Shown in pieces: positions 6,777 to 13,843 of a stretch of 31,049 bases of DNA. Made by a program: the position numbers and the translations under genes. The notes beneath the pieces are model-generated. The model saw only the letters and a program-made list of their open reading frames with translations, did no database searches and was not told the origin of the DNA. This DNA is from a virus: the IMG/VR virus record IMGVR_UViG_3300006802_000065, positions 1 to 31,049 of that record, one strand, 5' to 3'. Numbering within the stretch: position 1 is the stretch's first letter; each line of letters starts with the position of its first letter.

Positions 6777-7726
6777 TGCGCACCCCCTGCCATGGTCAAG
6801 GTCATTTTGATGGGCTTCTGCTTTGTGGGCGCCTGCTTCGTCGATGCCAGCCCCTTTGAGCGCAGCCAGTAAATGCATCTGATCGCTGTGCTGGTGCTGA
6901 TGTCTGCTTCTTTGGCGAAAGTGGCAGCGCTTGCCACCACTTGAAGATCAGCCCCCTGCCACTTGGCGAGCCTGGCACAGGCGCCGATGATCGCCTTCAA
7001 GGCCTCAGGGTCTGCTTCACCAGTCTTACGATTGGCCAGTGACTTCAGCGCGCCAGCCAGCCAGTCTGGCCTGGTGATGGCTGTGGGCTTTGTATCAGGC
7101 AGGGTCAAGATCCAATGACAGCCATCTGAGGCCCATGGGTTATCATCATTTGCAGGCCTGATCAGGCCAGCGAGCTTCAGCCAGCGATTGATCTTCTGCA
7201 CCTGTGACTTGCTGCACCCCAGATGCCTTGCCACCTTGACCTTATCTGCCTTGATGACATCACCCACCATGACCCCTTTAGGCTGAGTGGCATAGACCCT
7301 GATCACTGATAGGATCGCCTTGGTGGATGGCTCGCCTGGCTTGCGCTTCTGCACTGCCTTTGACCCAGCATCAAGCCAGTCTTCAGTGGTGGCGCGCTTG
7401 CTGGCTGGCGCTGGCGCGCTGGCAGGCTCAGGCAAGGCGATCTGCGCAAGCCTCAGAAGCGCCTGATGTGTCTCACCAGGCGCCAGAGCCACATCAGGCT
7501 GTGGCAGTGGATCAGGCTCGCTGGCAGGCTCAGGCGCTGAAGAGCTCTTCAAGGCTTGCTGCCAGGCCAGCTGGCCACCAAGGCTGGCGCTGATGTCTCG
7601 CACATCCACCAGGGCTTCAATCAATGATTGATGCTCGCTGGCTGGCTGGCGCGGCGCCTGCTTCAGTTCTTTGATGGCATCGCTTGCCATCTGATGAATG
7701 GTGAGAATGGTGCTGATCTTCAACAT
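6773..7726 (-). CDS. Double winged-helix DNA-binding protein, early regulator or replication factor
   Basis: The start chosen is ATG at 7726, preceded by AAAGGAG; the product has 317 residues. A helical N-terminus (1-60) is followed by a Pro/Ala/Glu-rich linker (about 63-110), then two winged-helix units: about 160-190 (VARHLGCSKSQVQKINRWLK, then LAGLIRP) and about 265-297 (ADISTSTAIRCIYWLRSKGL). Each has the pattern of a recognition helix followed by 'L..LGLI/L', as in phage replication and regulatory wHTH proteins. It may bind early operators or help initiation. It is the third gene of the leftward block, and its SD lies within the end of the preceding gene. Confidence 0.7.
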   Translation of the reverse strand: MLKISTILTIHQMASDAIKELKQAPRQPASEHQSLIEALVDVRDISASLGGQLAWQQALKSSSAPEPASEPDPLPQPDVALAPGETHQALLRLAQIALPEPASAPAPASKRATTEDWLDAGSKAVQKRKPGEPSTKAILSVIRVYATQPKGVMVGDVIKADKVKVARHLGCSKSQVQKINRWLKLAGLIRPANDDNPWASDGCHWILTLPDTKPTAITRPDWLAGALKSLANRKTGEADPEALKAIIGACARLAKWQGADLQVVASAATFAKEADISTSTAIRCIYWLRSKGLASTKQAPTKQKPIKMTLTMAGGAQ

Positions 7727-7728
7727 GG

Positions 7729-7956
7729 TCACTCCTTTGGTGGTGGGCATTGGTGTATGAGTCTCACAAGCAGCGCCCCCTTTGATGCCTGCAAGATGGG
7801 CACAATGTGCCCTGTGACGATCTGTCTTGATCTGGGGTGCCAGGCGCGCTGAGTGCCCTTGCCAGCTTCAAGCGCCCACAGTGAAGCGCTCAGCAGCTGG
7901 CCCTTGAAGTGGGGGCTGGTGTCCAGCCCCACAGCGCCACACATGGCACACATCAT
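7729..7956 (-). CDS. Small protein with N-terminal CxxC
   Basis: ATG at 7956 gives 75 residues; a TTG at 7962 overlapping the upstream stop in TTGA would add two. It begins MMCAMCGAVG, a Cys-x2-Cys pair like half of a zinc ribbon, with further His and one Cys near the end (HQCPPPKE). The last codons contain the ribosome binding site of the next gene (AAG GAG TGA), showing tight coupling. Position between SWIM and winged-helix genes fits a small DNA- or RNA-binding accessory. The metal site is incomplete in sequence, so function stays open. Confidence 0.55.
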   Translation of the reverse strand: MMCAMCGAVGLDTSPHFKGQLLSASLWALEAGKGTQRAWHPRSRQIVTGHIVPILQASKGALLVRLIHQCPPPKE

Positions 7957-7958
7957 CT

Positions 7959-8696
7959 TCAATCCTTGGCAAGCTCAGTGATGACTGCGCTGGCATCTGC
8001 GCTGAACTGCCTGATGGCAGACACCACATCAATCTTGTTGCGCCTGATGGTGGGCGCCTGATCCAGCGTCTGGCGCCACATGCTGGCCACAGTCTGTGCG
8101 CGAGTCTTTGGGGTGAATTCGGGGCTGAGCGCAGCATAGAGGCTGCGCGCTGCAAACTCCCATGCTGGCGCAAGCTCAGCAGCTGACAGATGCCAGCACT
8201 TACGATGTGCGGGACAATTGCAGGCTTTGCCACCCACCACTGAATAGGCCTTCTGCGCATCAGTGCGACTGCGCACAAAGACACCGGGCACACCATCAAC
8301 CTCATAGGCTGGCGCCGCCGCCATCAGGATGGCTTCAGCTTCAAGCTCAGCAGCATCATCTTCAGTGTCTTCAGTGGTCATGGTGTCTGCCCACCACTGC
8401 GCAACGATGTCTTCAGTGTCAGGCAGGATATCATCGCTGATGTTGACCCACTGCCCAGCGCAGCGCGCCATCACCAGGCCGTCACTGTAAAGGGTCAAGT
8501 CATGGCCAATGTGCAGTTCAGCGCAGCCACCAATCTCTTCAAAGCGCAGAAAGGTCTGGCCATTGACCTTTGACCACAGGCCATTGAGCGCCTGCAAGCG
8601 AGCCTGCTTGACAGTGCCAGTCTTGATGAAGGCTTGCACCATGACATGAAGAAGGGTGGCTGAGGTCTCAAGCAGTTGTGAAAGTGTGTAGTCCAT
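7959..8696 (-). CDS. SWIM zinc-finger protein, first gene of the leftward early block
   Basis: The start is ATG at 8696 (MDYTLSQ) after AAAGGAG; the product has 245 residues. A SWIM zinc finger CxCx(5)CxH is visible as CNCPAHRKCWH (C159, C161, C167, H169), preceded by a beta-type segment ending YSVVGGK, the usual SWIM context. SWIM modules bind DNA or protein partners. An acidic run (TTEDTEDDAAELEAEA, about 107-122) precedes it. It is the first leftward gene, expressed from the control region at 8739-8790 with a duplicated leader. It may bind host DNA or a host protein early in infection. That role is inferred. Confidence 0.75.
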   Translation of the reverse strand: MDYTLSQLLETSATLLHVMVQAFIKTGTVKQARLQALNGLWSKVNGQTFLRFEEIGGCAELHIGHDLTLYSDGLVMARCAGQWVNISDDILPDTEDIVAQWWADTMTTEDTEDDAAELEAEAILMAAAPAYEVDGVPGVFVRSRTDAQKAYSVVGGKACNCPAHRKCWHLSAAELAPAWEFAARSLYAALSPEFTPKTRAQTVASMWRQTLDQAPTIRRNKIDVVSAIRQFSADASAVITELAKD

Positions 8697-8790
8697 GATG
8701 GCTCCTTTGGTGATGGGCTCCATTGCCCTGCCATGCATCTAACTTAAACCCACCCACCCCCACTGTCAACAGAATATTGGAAAATAATCG
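8697..8790 (-). promoter_or_regulatory. Leftward early promoter and leader module, copy B
   Basis: On the - strand a perfect TTGACA (complement of 8764-8769) is followed by a G/T-rich spacer and TTTAAG/TTAAGT about 16-17 bases on. Upstream lies the AT-rich ATTTTCCAATATTC. Downstream the leader has GCAATGGAGCCCA, then CACCAAAGGAG before ATG 8696. The order and most bases match copy A at 4743-4845. Confidence 0.7.
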
Positions 8791-8805
8791 AAGTGGGTTG
8801 ACAGT
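8762..8805. promoter_or_regulatory. Inverted repeat between divergent promoters, operator candidate
   Basis: ACTGTCAAC (8762-8770) and GTTGACAGT (8797-8805) form a perfect 9-bp inverted repeat with a 26-base AT-rich centre. The arms contain both -35 boxes. They may simply be two facing promoters, or they may be an operator pair for the HTH protein encoded at 8859. Confidence 0.45.
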
Positions 8806-8829
8806 ATGCAAGGCCATTGGCATTTAAAT
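8798..8829 (+). promoter_or_regulatory. Rightward early promoter
   Basis: A perfect -35 box TTGACA at 8798-8803 is followed, 17-20 bases on, by the AT-rich CATTTAAAT (8821-8829) as the -10 region. The -10 match is poor, so activation or a non-standard sigma contact is possible. It drives the HTH gene at 8859 and the replication genes. GTTGACAGT here (8797-8805) is the exact inverse of ACTGTCAAC at 8762-8770. Confidence 0.55.
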
Positions 8830-8858
8830 GGGTGTGCCGATGAATGGAGGGCATTGAG

Positions 8859-9110
8859 ATGAAGACACAGAGGAAGAAGATCAAGGCCTGGCTGGCCTTC
8901 AATGATCGCTCAGTGGCTCAGCTGGCTCAGGCAGCTGGGTGCGCCACACAGAGCCTTTATGATTATTTGGCAGGTCGCACCCCATGGCGCGCTGATGTGG
9001 CCCTGGTGGTCTCGCTGATCACTGGCATTGAGCTTGCCAGCCTGCTTGACCCTGATGGCAAGTGCGCCAGCGCAGCTGATGACTTCTGCAAGGATCTGGA
9101 CAATGATTGA
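8859..9110 (+). CDS. Cro-size helix-turn-helix regulator
   Basis: The start is ATG 8859 after GGAGG at 8846-8850 (8-base gap); the product has 83 residues. A basic N-terminus (KTQRKKIKAW) is followed by an XRE/Cro-like HTH at about 17-40 (SVAQLAQAAGCATQSLYDYL), then a helical dimerisation-like part. It is the first rightward gene beside the divergent control region, so it probably represses the early promoters on both sides. No longer CI-type repressor with a cleavage domain is present in the genome, so it is either a Cro-like switch or a lone regulator of a lytic phage. The DNA site is not known. Confidence 0.75.
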   Translation: MKTQRKKIKAWLAFNDRSVAQLAQAAGCATQSLYDYLAGRTPWRADVALVVSLITGIELASLLDPDGKCASAADDFCKDLDND

Positions 9111-9453
9111 TCTGACCACCATCAAAGACCACAGGCCATGCAAAGGGCCTGAGAAGCTTGGCAAGTCTGAGAAGGATGAAGCCATCAGACACTATGTGTG
9201 GGGGCTGCGCTGGCAGAAGCGCCAGCAACACAGAGTGCCTGTCAGGAAAAGCTACATCGGTATGCAGTGGGCTGCTGATGGCAGCGCTGGCCTGGTGTGG
9301 GTGCCTAAATATGAGAAGGGCATGTCTGGCCTGTGGTATCGCCTTGATGACTTCAAGTGGTGGGGATATCACAGGCGCTCAGCTCTAAACGCTGGCATCG
9401 AAGCCAGATTCAAAGCAGCCACCAGGCTTGCCAGCGATAAGGCAGGTGTGTAG
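9103..9453 (+). CDS. Hypothetical basic, Trp-rich early protein
   Basis: The start is ATG 9103, after AAGGA and overlapping the previous stop by 8 bp; the product has 116 residues. It is rich in Lys, Arg, Trp and Tyr (YVWGLRWQKRQQHR; GLWYRLDDFKWWGYHRR), which suggests nucleic-acid contact. No family is recognised. It lies between the HTH regulator and the replication initiator, so an early DNA or RNA related role is likely but unproven. Confidence 0.6.
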   Translation: MIDLTTIKDHRPCKGPEKLGKSEKDEAIRHYVWGLRWQKRQQHRVPVRKSYIGMQWAADGSAGLVWVPKYEKGMSGLWYRLDDFKWWGYHRRSALNAGIEARFKAATRLASDKAGV

Positions 9454-9528
9454 CCTGATACACCAATGGCGAGCGGGTTGCAGCCCATATGCTCGCCATT
9501 GGTGAAAACTCAAAACTTGGAGATCATT

Positions 9529-10407
9529 GTGATCAACCCTACAAAGCCAGTCAAGACCTATGACTATCAGCGCATCATCAGAGATGATCAGCGCCTGAGC
9601 GCATCACACAAGCTCACCTTGTTTGTGCTCACCACCTATCTGCCATCAGTGCACCCATCAGTCACAGCCATTGCCAAAGGCGCCAGGCTGAATATCAAGA
9701 CTGTCTCAAAGGCGCTGAGCGCACTTGAAGACCTTGGTTACATCAAGCGCATCAAGCGCCCTGGCAAGCCTTCAAGCTATCAGCTGACCACCCCCAAATC
9801 AGACCCTACCACCACCCCCAAATGGATACCCACCCCAAACGAGTACCCACCCCAAACGAGTACCCAACACCACCCCCAAATGGATACCCAACACCACCCC
9901 CAAATGGATACCCACGAAGAAATAAAGAAGAGACAAAGAAGAGAGCAAGCAAGCGAGGGGGCGCACATCGCCAGCAAAGAAGCCAAGGCAGAGCGCCTGG
10001 CTGGCTGGCAGGATGTCTGGAATGAAGTGGTGGGTGTGGGCGCCTTGCCAACACTGGCTCAGCTCAGGCGAGTCAGGCTTGATGTCACTGAAGACATGCT
10101 GAGCCACTGTCTAGGTGAAACTGCGCTGGCTGTGGGCACCAAAGACATTGGCAATGCCAGAGGGCTCTTCTTTGCCGAGCTGCGGAAAGCCAAAGGCGAT
10201 GAAGCGCCATGGACAAAAGAGCAAGTCAAGCGCGCGCTCTACCCTGCCAGCCTCACCAAGGGCAGGGATATGCGCAGACCTTCAAGCCAGCCAGCGCCAA
10301 AGCCACCACCCCCTGAGACTGAAGAAGAGAAGCAAGCCAGACGCGCGCGCACAGCTGCTGTGCTGGCCTCGCTGGATCGATCCATTCTCTTTGGGGGTGA
10401 TGCATGA
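9529..10407 (+). CDS. Replication initiator with N-terminal winged helix and internal iterons
   Basis: The chosen start is GTG 9529, preceded by GGAG; an ATG at 9466 would add an unlikely tail. The product has 292 residues. Residues about 24-87 form a winged helix common in phage replication proteins (HPSVTAIAKGARLNIKTVSK, then ALEDLGYIKRI). Residues about 88-129 are a low-complexity Pro/Thr/His/Gln stretch coded by the repeat array at 9787-9914. A basic region and a helical C-terminus follow, where a helicase-loading domain would be expected. The next gene is a DnaB-type helicase, coupled by ATGA. Function by analogy to lambda O: binds origin repeats in its own gene and recruits the helicase. 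Confidence 0.75.
   Translation: MINPTKPVKTYDYQRIIRDDQRLSASHKLTLFVLTTYLPSVHPSVTAIAKGARLNIKTVSKALSALEDLGYIKRIKRPGKPSSYQLTTPKSDPTTTPKWIPTPNEYPPQTSTQHHPQMDTQHHPQMDTHEEIKKRQRREQASEGAHIASKEAKAERLAGWQDVWNEVVGVGALPTLAQLRRVRLDVTEDMLSHCLGETALAVGTKDIGNARGLFFAELRKAKGDEAPWTKEQVKRALYPASLTKGRDMRRPSSQPAPKPPPPETEEEKQARRARTAAVLASLDRSILFGGDA
9787..9945. repeat. Iteron-like repeats plus purine-rich tract: candidate replication origin
   Basis: Five full copies of ACCCC(C)AAANNNNTACCCA are seen: ACCCCCAAATGGATACCCA at 9814-9832, 9872-9890 and 9896-9914, and ACCCCAAACGAGTACCCA at 9832-9849 and 9849-9866. A degenerate copy starts near 9790. The same DNA word is read in two different frames, so DNA rather than protein is conserved. 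Right after it, 9915-9945 is an A/G-rich strand (GAAGAAATAAAGAAGAGA) that could melt, as beside the lambda origin iterons. Confidence 0.7.
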
Positions 10408-11723
10408 AGATGGCAGACACCATCAAGAGCCTTGACTCAGAGCGCTGCCTGTTGGGTGCCATGCTGGCAGATCCAGACCAGATTGATCAGCTGGTGGCTG
10501 ATGGCTTGCAGGCCACTGACTTCTGGGCGCCACTTCACAGGCGAGCCTGGCAGGCCCTGGTGGCGCTCAGGCTTGGCTCAGAGCCTGTTGATGAAGTGAC
10601 CCTGTGGCAGGCGCTGCAAGCAAGCGCACCCACCAGAGACGAGCACTTACGCGATCTGGCTTCATGGTCTGCCATGGGTGGCGCAATCCCTGCCCATGCC
10701 AGCAAGCATGCTCAGACGATCATGCAGCTGGCTCGCCTCAGGGATCTGCGCTTTGCAGCCTTGCAAGTGGCTGAGGGCTGTGAAGCGCCTGGTGCTGATC
10801 CTGTCAAGCTGGGTGCCAGGCTCACACAGCAGCTGGACACCACAGCGCCCCCTTCATCGACGCTGCAAGGCATGCACAGCATCATGCAAAGTGTCTTTGT
10901 CGAGATTGAAGAGCGCAGCAAGCGAGAGGCGCCAGCTGGCATCAAGACAGGCTTCGCTGAGCTTGATGGCTTCATTGGCGCGCTTGAAGCCACCAGGCTC
11001 TATGTGCTCGCTGCCAGACCTGGCATGGGCAAGACAGCCATGATGCTTCAGCTGTGCCTCACAGCTGCGCTCAAAGGGCCTGTTTACATCGCAAGCCTTG
11101 AAATGACAGGCAAGGGGCTGGGTGAAAGGGCGCTGGCGCTTGAAGCCAGGGTGGATGCTGGCCTGATCAGAGAGCCATGGCGCCTGAGCCAGACGCACTG
11201 GTCTGCCATCCTGCAAGCGTCTGCCAGGCTCGCCAAGCTGCCCTTGCACATCGACGATGCCAGCAATGTGACACCAGCTGAGCTTGCATCAAGGGTGCGC
11301 GCCTTTGCTCGCAAGCATGGCCAGCCAGCCCTGGTGGCTGTGGACTATCTTCAGCGCCTGAGCGCACCAGACACAGGCACTGCCAACAGGGCTGAGCGAG
11401 TGGGGGCAGGGTCATGGGCCTGCAAGGCCATTGCCAAAGACCATCACTGCCCTGTGTTGCTGCTGAGCCAGCTGAATCGCGAGTGCGAAAACAGGCGAGA
11501 CAAGCACCCAAAGATGAGCGATCTGAAAGAGTCAGGCGACATTGAGCAGGATGCTGATGTGGTGCTGGCGCTCTATCGTGAAGGCTATTATGAGGCAGAC
11601 GCTGATCAGACGCTGGCTGAAGTGCTGGTGCTGAAGAATAGGCATGGCAGCATGGGCACTGCCAATGCTCGCTGGATAGGCGCTCAGACGCGCTTTGCAG
11701 ATGTGGGGTTTGGATATGAGTAA
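10404..11723 (+). CDS. dnaB: DnaB-type replicative helicase
   Basis: The start is ATG 10404, overlapping the previous stop (ATGA). The product has 439 residues, close to bacterial DnaB (about 470). The N-terminal helical domain (about 8-110, beginning SERCLLGAMLADP) is followed by a RecA-like ATPase domain: Walker A RPGMGKT (205-211), Walker B VAVDYLQ (311-317), SQLNRECENR (355-364) and SGDIEQDADVV (377-387), all in family order. It unwinds the fork 5' to 3' as a hexamer and would be loaded by the preceding initiator. No separate loader gene (DnaC type) is visible, so loading may be by the initiator itself or by the host. Confidence 0.93.
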   Translation: MKMADTIKSLDSERCLLGAMLADPDQIDQLVADGLQATDFWAPLHRRAWQALVALRLGSEPVDEVTLWQALQASAPTRDEHLRDLASWSAMGGAIPAHASKHAQTIMQLARLRDLRFAALQVAEGCEAPGADPVKLGARLTQQLDTTAPPSSTLQGMHSIMQSVFVEIEERSKREAPAGIKTGFAELDGFIGALEATRLYVLAARPGMGKTAMMLQLCLTAALKGPVYIASLEMTGKGLGERALALEARVDAGLIREPWRLSQTHWSAILQASARLAKLPLHIDDASNVTPAELASRVRAFARKHGQPALVAVDYLQRLSAPDTGTANRAERVGAGSWACKAIAKDHHCPVLLLSQLNRECENRRDKHPKMSDLKESGDIEQDADVVLALYREGYYEADADQTLAEVLVLKNRHGSMGTANARWIGAQTRFADVGFGYE

Positions 11724-11952
11724 GAAGCAATGGACACAGCAGCCAGGGAAATTCATCGTCGGCCCTGATGACTCAGGCACATGGAACATGGCAGGCCTTG
11801 ATGGTGGGTTTGTATCAGCCAGCATTTACAATCAAGACCACCCCAGCGCGCGCATTCTGGTGCATGCTAGCGCTTCAATGACACCAGATCAGGCGCGCCA
11901 GCTTGCCAAAGTGCTCAGTGATGCTGCTGACAGGGCTGAGGGGCTGCAATGA
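11716..11952 (+). CDS. Hypothetical protein after the helicase
   Basis: The start is ATG 11716 (MSKKQW), overlapping the helicase stop by 8 bp; the product has 78 residues. The first part is beta-like (FIVGPDDSGTWNM, GFVSASIYN). A helical end carries the pattern MTPDQARQLAKVLSDAADRAE. No family is recognised with confidence. It is the first of three coupled small genes before the methyltransferase. Confidence 0.65.
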   Translation: MSKKQWTQQPGKFIVGPDDSGTWNMAGLDGGFVSASIYNQDHPSARILVHASASMTPDQARQLAKVLSDAADRAEGLQ

Positions 11953-12152
11953 TTGAAGTCATGACCATCAAAGCCATCAGCCAGGCCAGAAGAGATCTTC
12001 AGACAGTGCGCAAGCTCAGCAAGCAAGCCACCACTGAGGATGAAGCCAGGCAAGCTAGGCAGGCCTTCTTTAACCAATGGCGCTGCCATCGTCGTCTGGC
12101 TGATCTGACACAGGCCTTGATAGAGGCTCAGCCTGGTGGTGGTGTGCGATGA
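11949..12152 (+). CDS. Small basic helical protein
   Basis: The start is ATG 11949, overlapping the previous stop (ATGA). The 67 residues are highly charged and predicted helical throughout (ISQARRDLQTVRKLSKQATT, EDEARQARQAF). No domain is recognised. Tight coupling to its neighbours supports it as a real gene. Function unknown. Confidence 0.6.
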   Translation: MIEVMTIKAISQARRDLQTVRKLSKQATTEDEARQARQAFFNQWRCHRRLADLTQALIEAQPGGGVR

Positions 12153-12355
12153 ATTGCGAAAAGATCAGACGCATTGCGAAAATTGGCAATGGGCTCGCCA
12201 GCGATGCAAGCGCGCTGGCTGGCTCAGCTGGCAGGGTCTGCCTGTGGACAGGGATTGGTATTGGTGTGGCTGGCCTGGTGGTGGTGCTGATCGCCAAGGG
12301 AAATGTCAGGATAGAGCAAGCGCGCTGGCGCCAGCGCAGAGGGGGTGAAGCATGA
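12149..12355 (+). CDS. Small single-span membrane protein
   Basis: The start is ATG 12149, overlapping the previous stop (ATGA). The product has 68 residues with one membrane span at about 32-50 (LWTGIGIGVAGLVVVLIA) between basic ends (CEKIRRIAKIG and RWRQRRGGEA). The overlap with the methyltransferase start (ATGA at 12352) shows coupling. It may be a superinfection, membrane-tethering or antiholin-like protein. Only the topology is seen. Confidence 0.6.
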   Translation: MNCEKIRRIAKIGNGLASDASALAGSAGRVCLWTGIGIGVAGLVVVLIAKGNVRIEQARWRQRRGGEA

Positions 12356-13416
12356 CACATTTTGATATTAAAGCGCCTTTCCCGTGGTTTGGTGGCAAGT
12401 CAAGGGCAGCTGAGGCTGTGTGGTCTGCCCTTGGTGATGTGGATCACTACGTTGAGCCCTTTGCTGGCTCGCTGGCTGTGCTTCTCAGGCGCCCACACAA
12501 AGCCAACAGGGCCTATCACAGTGAAACAGTCAATGACGCTGATGGCTTGCTGGTGAATTTCTGGCGCGCTGTGCAGGCTGAGCCTGAAGCTGTGGCTGAG
12601 CACGCCAGCTGGCCTGTGGCAGAGGCTGATCTTCATGCCAGGCATCTTGCCATCTTGAAGTGGCGCACTGACGAGATGTTGCTGAAGCTGATGGGTGATG
12701 CTGAGTTTTATGATGCGCGCATCGCTGGCTGGTGGGTGTGGGGGCTGTGTTGTTGGATAGGCTCAGGGTGGTGCTCAGGCAAGGGCGCATGGATCGCTGA
12801 TGATGACGGCAGGCTGGTGAAGCAGCCAAAGACAGGCAGGGGTGTGGTGCGTGGCAAGCCACAGATATATGATGGTGGCAGGGGTGCATTAAAGCCACAG
12901 CTGAGAGATCCAGGCATAGGCGAGCCACACTCCATGGCCATGCCAAAGCTGATCAAGTGGATGAAGGCGCTGTGCGCGCGCTTGCGCCATGTGCGCATCT
13001 TGAATGGCGATTGGTCAAGGGTATGCACCAGGGGCAGCACACACACCCTGCCAGTGCGCATGGGTGGCGTGGCTGGGGTCTTCTTAGATCCACCCTATGG
13101 GGCTGATGGTGTGGCTGATGTCTATAACCATGATTCATCCACAATCGCTGGCGATGTGGCGCAGTGGGCGCTGGCGCATGGCGATGATCCAAAGCTGAGG
13201 ATTGTGCTCGCTGGCTTTGAGGTAGAGCACCAGGCGCTTGAAGATGCTGGGTGGGCTGTGGTGGATTGGTATCAAGGCGCTCAGGGTGGTCAAGTCTTTA
13301 TGAAGGGTGGCATGGGCAACAAAGGCGCCAAGGGCAGTCAGATGCACAGAGATCGCCTGTGGCTATCACCCCATTGTATTCAGCAAGCCAGCGCGCAACA
13401 GAGCCTGTTTGCTTGA
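12352..13416 (+). CDS. D12-class N6-adenine DNA methyltransferase (Dam-like)
   Basis: The product has 354 residues; ATG 12352 follows GGGGGTGAAGC. Motifs of the D12/Dam family appear in order: PFPWFGGK (9-16), VEPFAGSLAVLL (34-45, the SAM-binding loop), NDAD (61-64) and the catalytic FLDPPYG (244-250). It transfers a methyl group from SAM to adenine N6. The recognition site is not readable from sequence, but Dam relatives modify GATC, and GATC is unusually frequent in this genome. No partner endonuclease is adjacent, so it is an orphan enzyme that may shield phage DNA from restriction or mark it for replication or packaging; the terminase genes follow directly. Confidence 0.88.
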   Translation: MTHFDIKAPFPWFGGKSRAAEAVWSALGDVDHYVEPFAGSLAVLLRRPHKANRAYHSETVNDADGLLVNFWRAVQAEPEAVAEHASWPVAEADLHARHLAILKWRTDEMLLKLMGDAEFYDARIAGWWVWGLCCWIGSGWCSGKGAWIADDDGRLVKQPKTGRGVVRGKPQIYDGGRGALKPQLRDPGIGEPHSMAMPKLIKWMKALCARLRHVRILNGDWSRVCTRGSTHTLPVRMGGVAGVFLDPPYGADGVADVYNHDSSTIAGDVAQWALAHGDDPKLRIVLAGFEVEHQALEDAGWAVVDWYQGAQGGQVFMKGGMGNKGAKGSQMHRDRLWLSPHCIQQASAQQSLFA

Positions 13417-13439
13417 AGGGGTGGTGATGCGCATATATT
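13413..13439 (+). promoter_or_regulatory. Possible promoter before the terminase genes
   Basis: TTGAAG, a 15-base gap and TATATT (5 of 6 to TATAAT) lie in the 49-bp gap after the methyltransferase. Spacing is short for sigma-70. It would let the packaging and virion genes be expressed separately from replication. Confidence 0.3.
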
Positions 13440-13465
13440 GGCCAGACAGGCAGAGGGGCTGAGCG

Positions 13466-13843
13466 ATGCCAGGTGGCAGACCATCAAAACTCAACGCAAG
13501 CACGCAGAAGATCATCTGTGATGCTGTACGCAATTGCCTGCCATACGCCACAGCAGCCACGCTGGCTGGCGTCTCGTATCAGACGCTGCACACATGGATG
13601 ACAAAGGGCAAGCAGCCTGATGGTGGCAAGTACACAGAGTTTCTTGATGCCCTTAAAAAGGCAGAGGCAGAGGCTCAGCAGATCCTTGCCAGTCGAATCG
13701 CTGAAGAAGACGCACAGAAGGCCAAAGGCTGGCAAAGATGGGCCTGGCTGTTAGAGCGTCGATGGCCTGAGACATGGGCAATGCGCCAGCCTGAGGCCAA
13801 TGCTGATGAAGAGATCATTGTGAATTTGGTGGGTGATGACTGA
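13466..13843 (+). CDS. terS: Terminase small subunit
   Basis: The product has 125 residues, with GAGGGG before ATG 13466. It starts with the typical MPGGRPSKL, followed by an HTH (AAVRN-type helix; ATAATLAGVSYQTLHTWMTK at about 28-47) and a helical oligomerisation region (EFLDALKKAEAEAQQILASR). The end is acidic (ANADEEIIVNLVGDD). It binds phage DNA at the packaging site and feeds the large subunit. It sits directly before terL with a TGATG overlap. Family assignment rests on layout, HTH and length. Confidence 0.85.
   Translation: MPGGRPSKLNASTQKIICDAVRNCLPYATAATLAGVSYQTLHTWMTKGKQPDGGKYTEFLDALKKAEAEAQQILASRIAEEDAQKAKGWQRWAWLLERRWPETWAMRQPEANADEEIIVNLVGDD

Noticed and set aside
8859-9110. CI-type lysogeny repressor
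   Set aside because: The protein has only 83 residues and no cleavage or large dimerisation domain. A Cro-like role fits better.
9787-9914. CRISPR array
   Set aside because: The units are adjacent or almost adjacent, with no spacers of constant length, and they lie inside a gene.
9780-9986. Long Pro/Gly-rich open frames on both strands over the repeat array
   Set aside because: They are created by the DNA repeats and lack starts with ribosome binding sites. The initiator frame explains the region.
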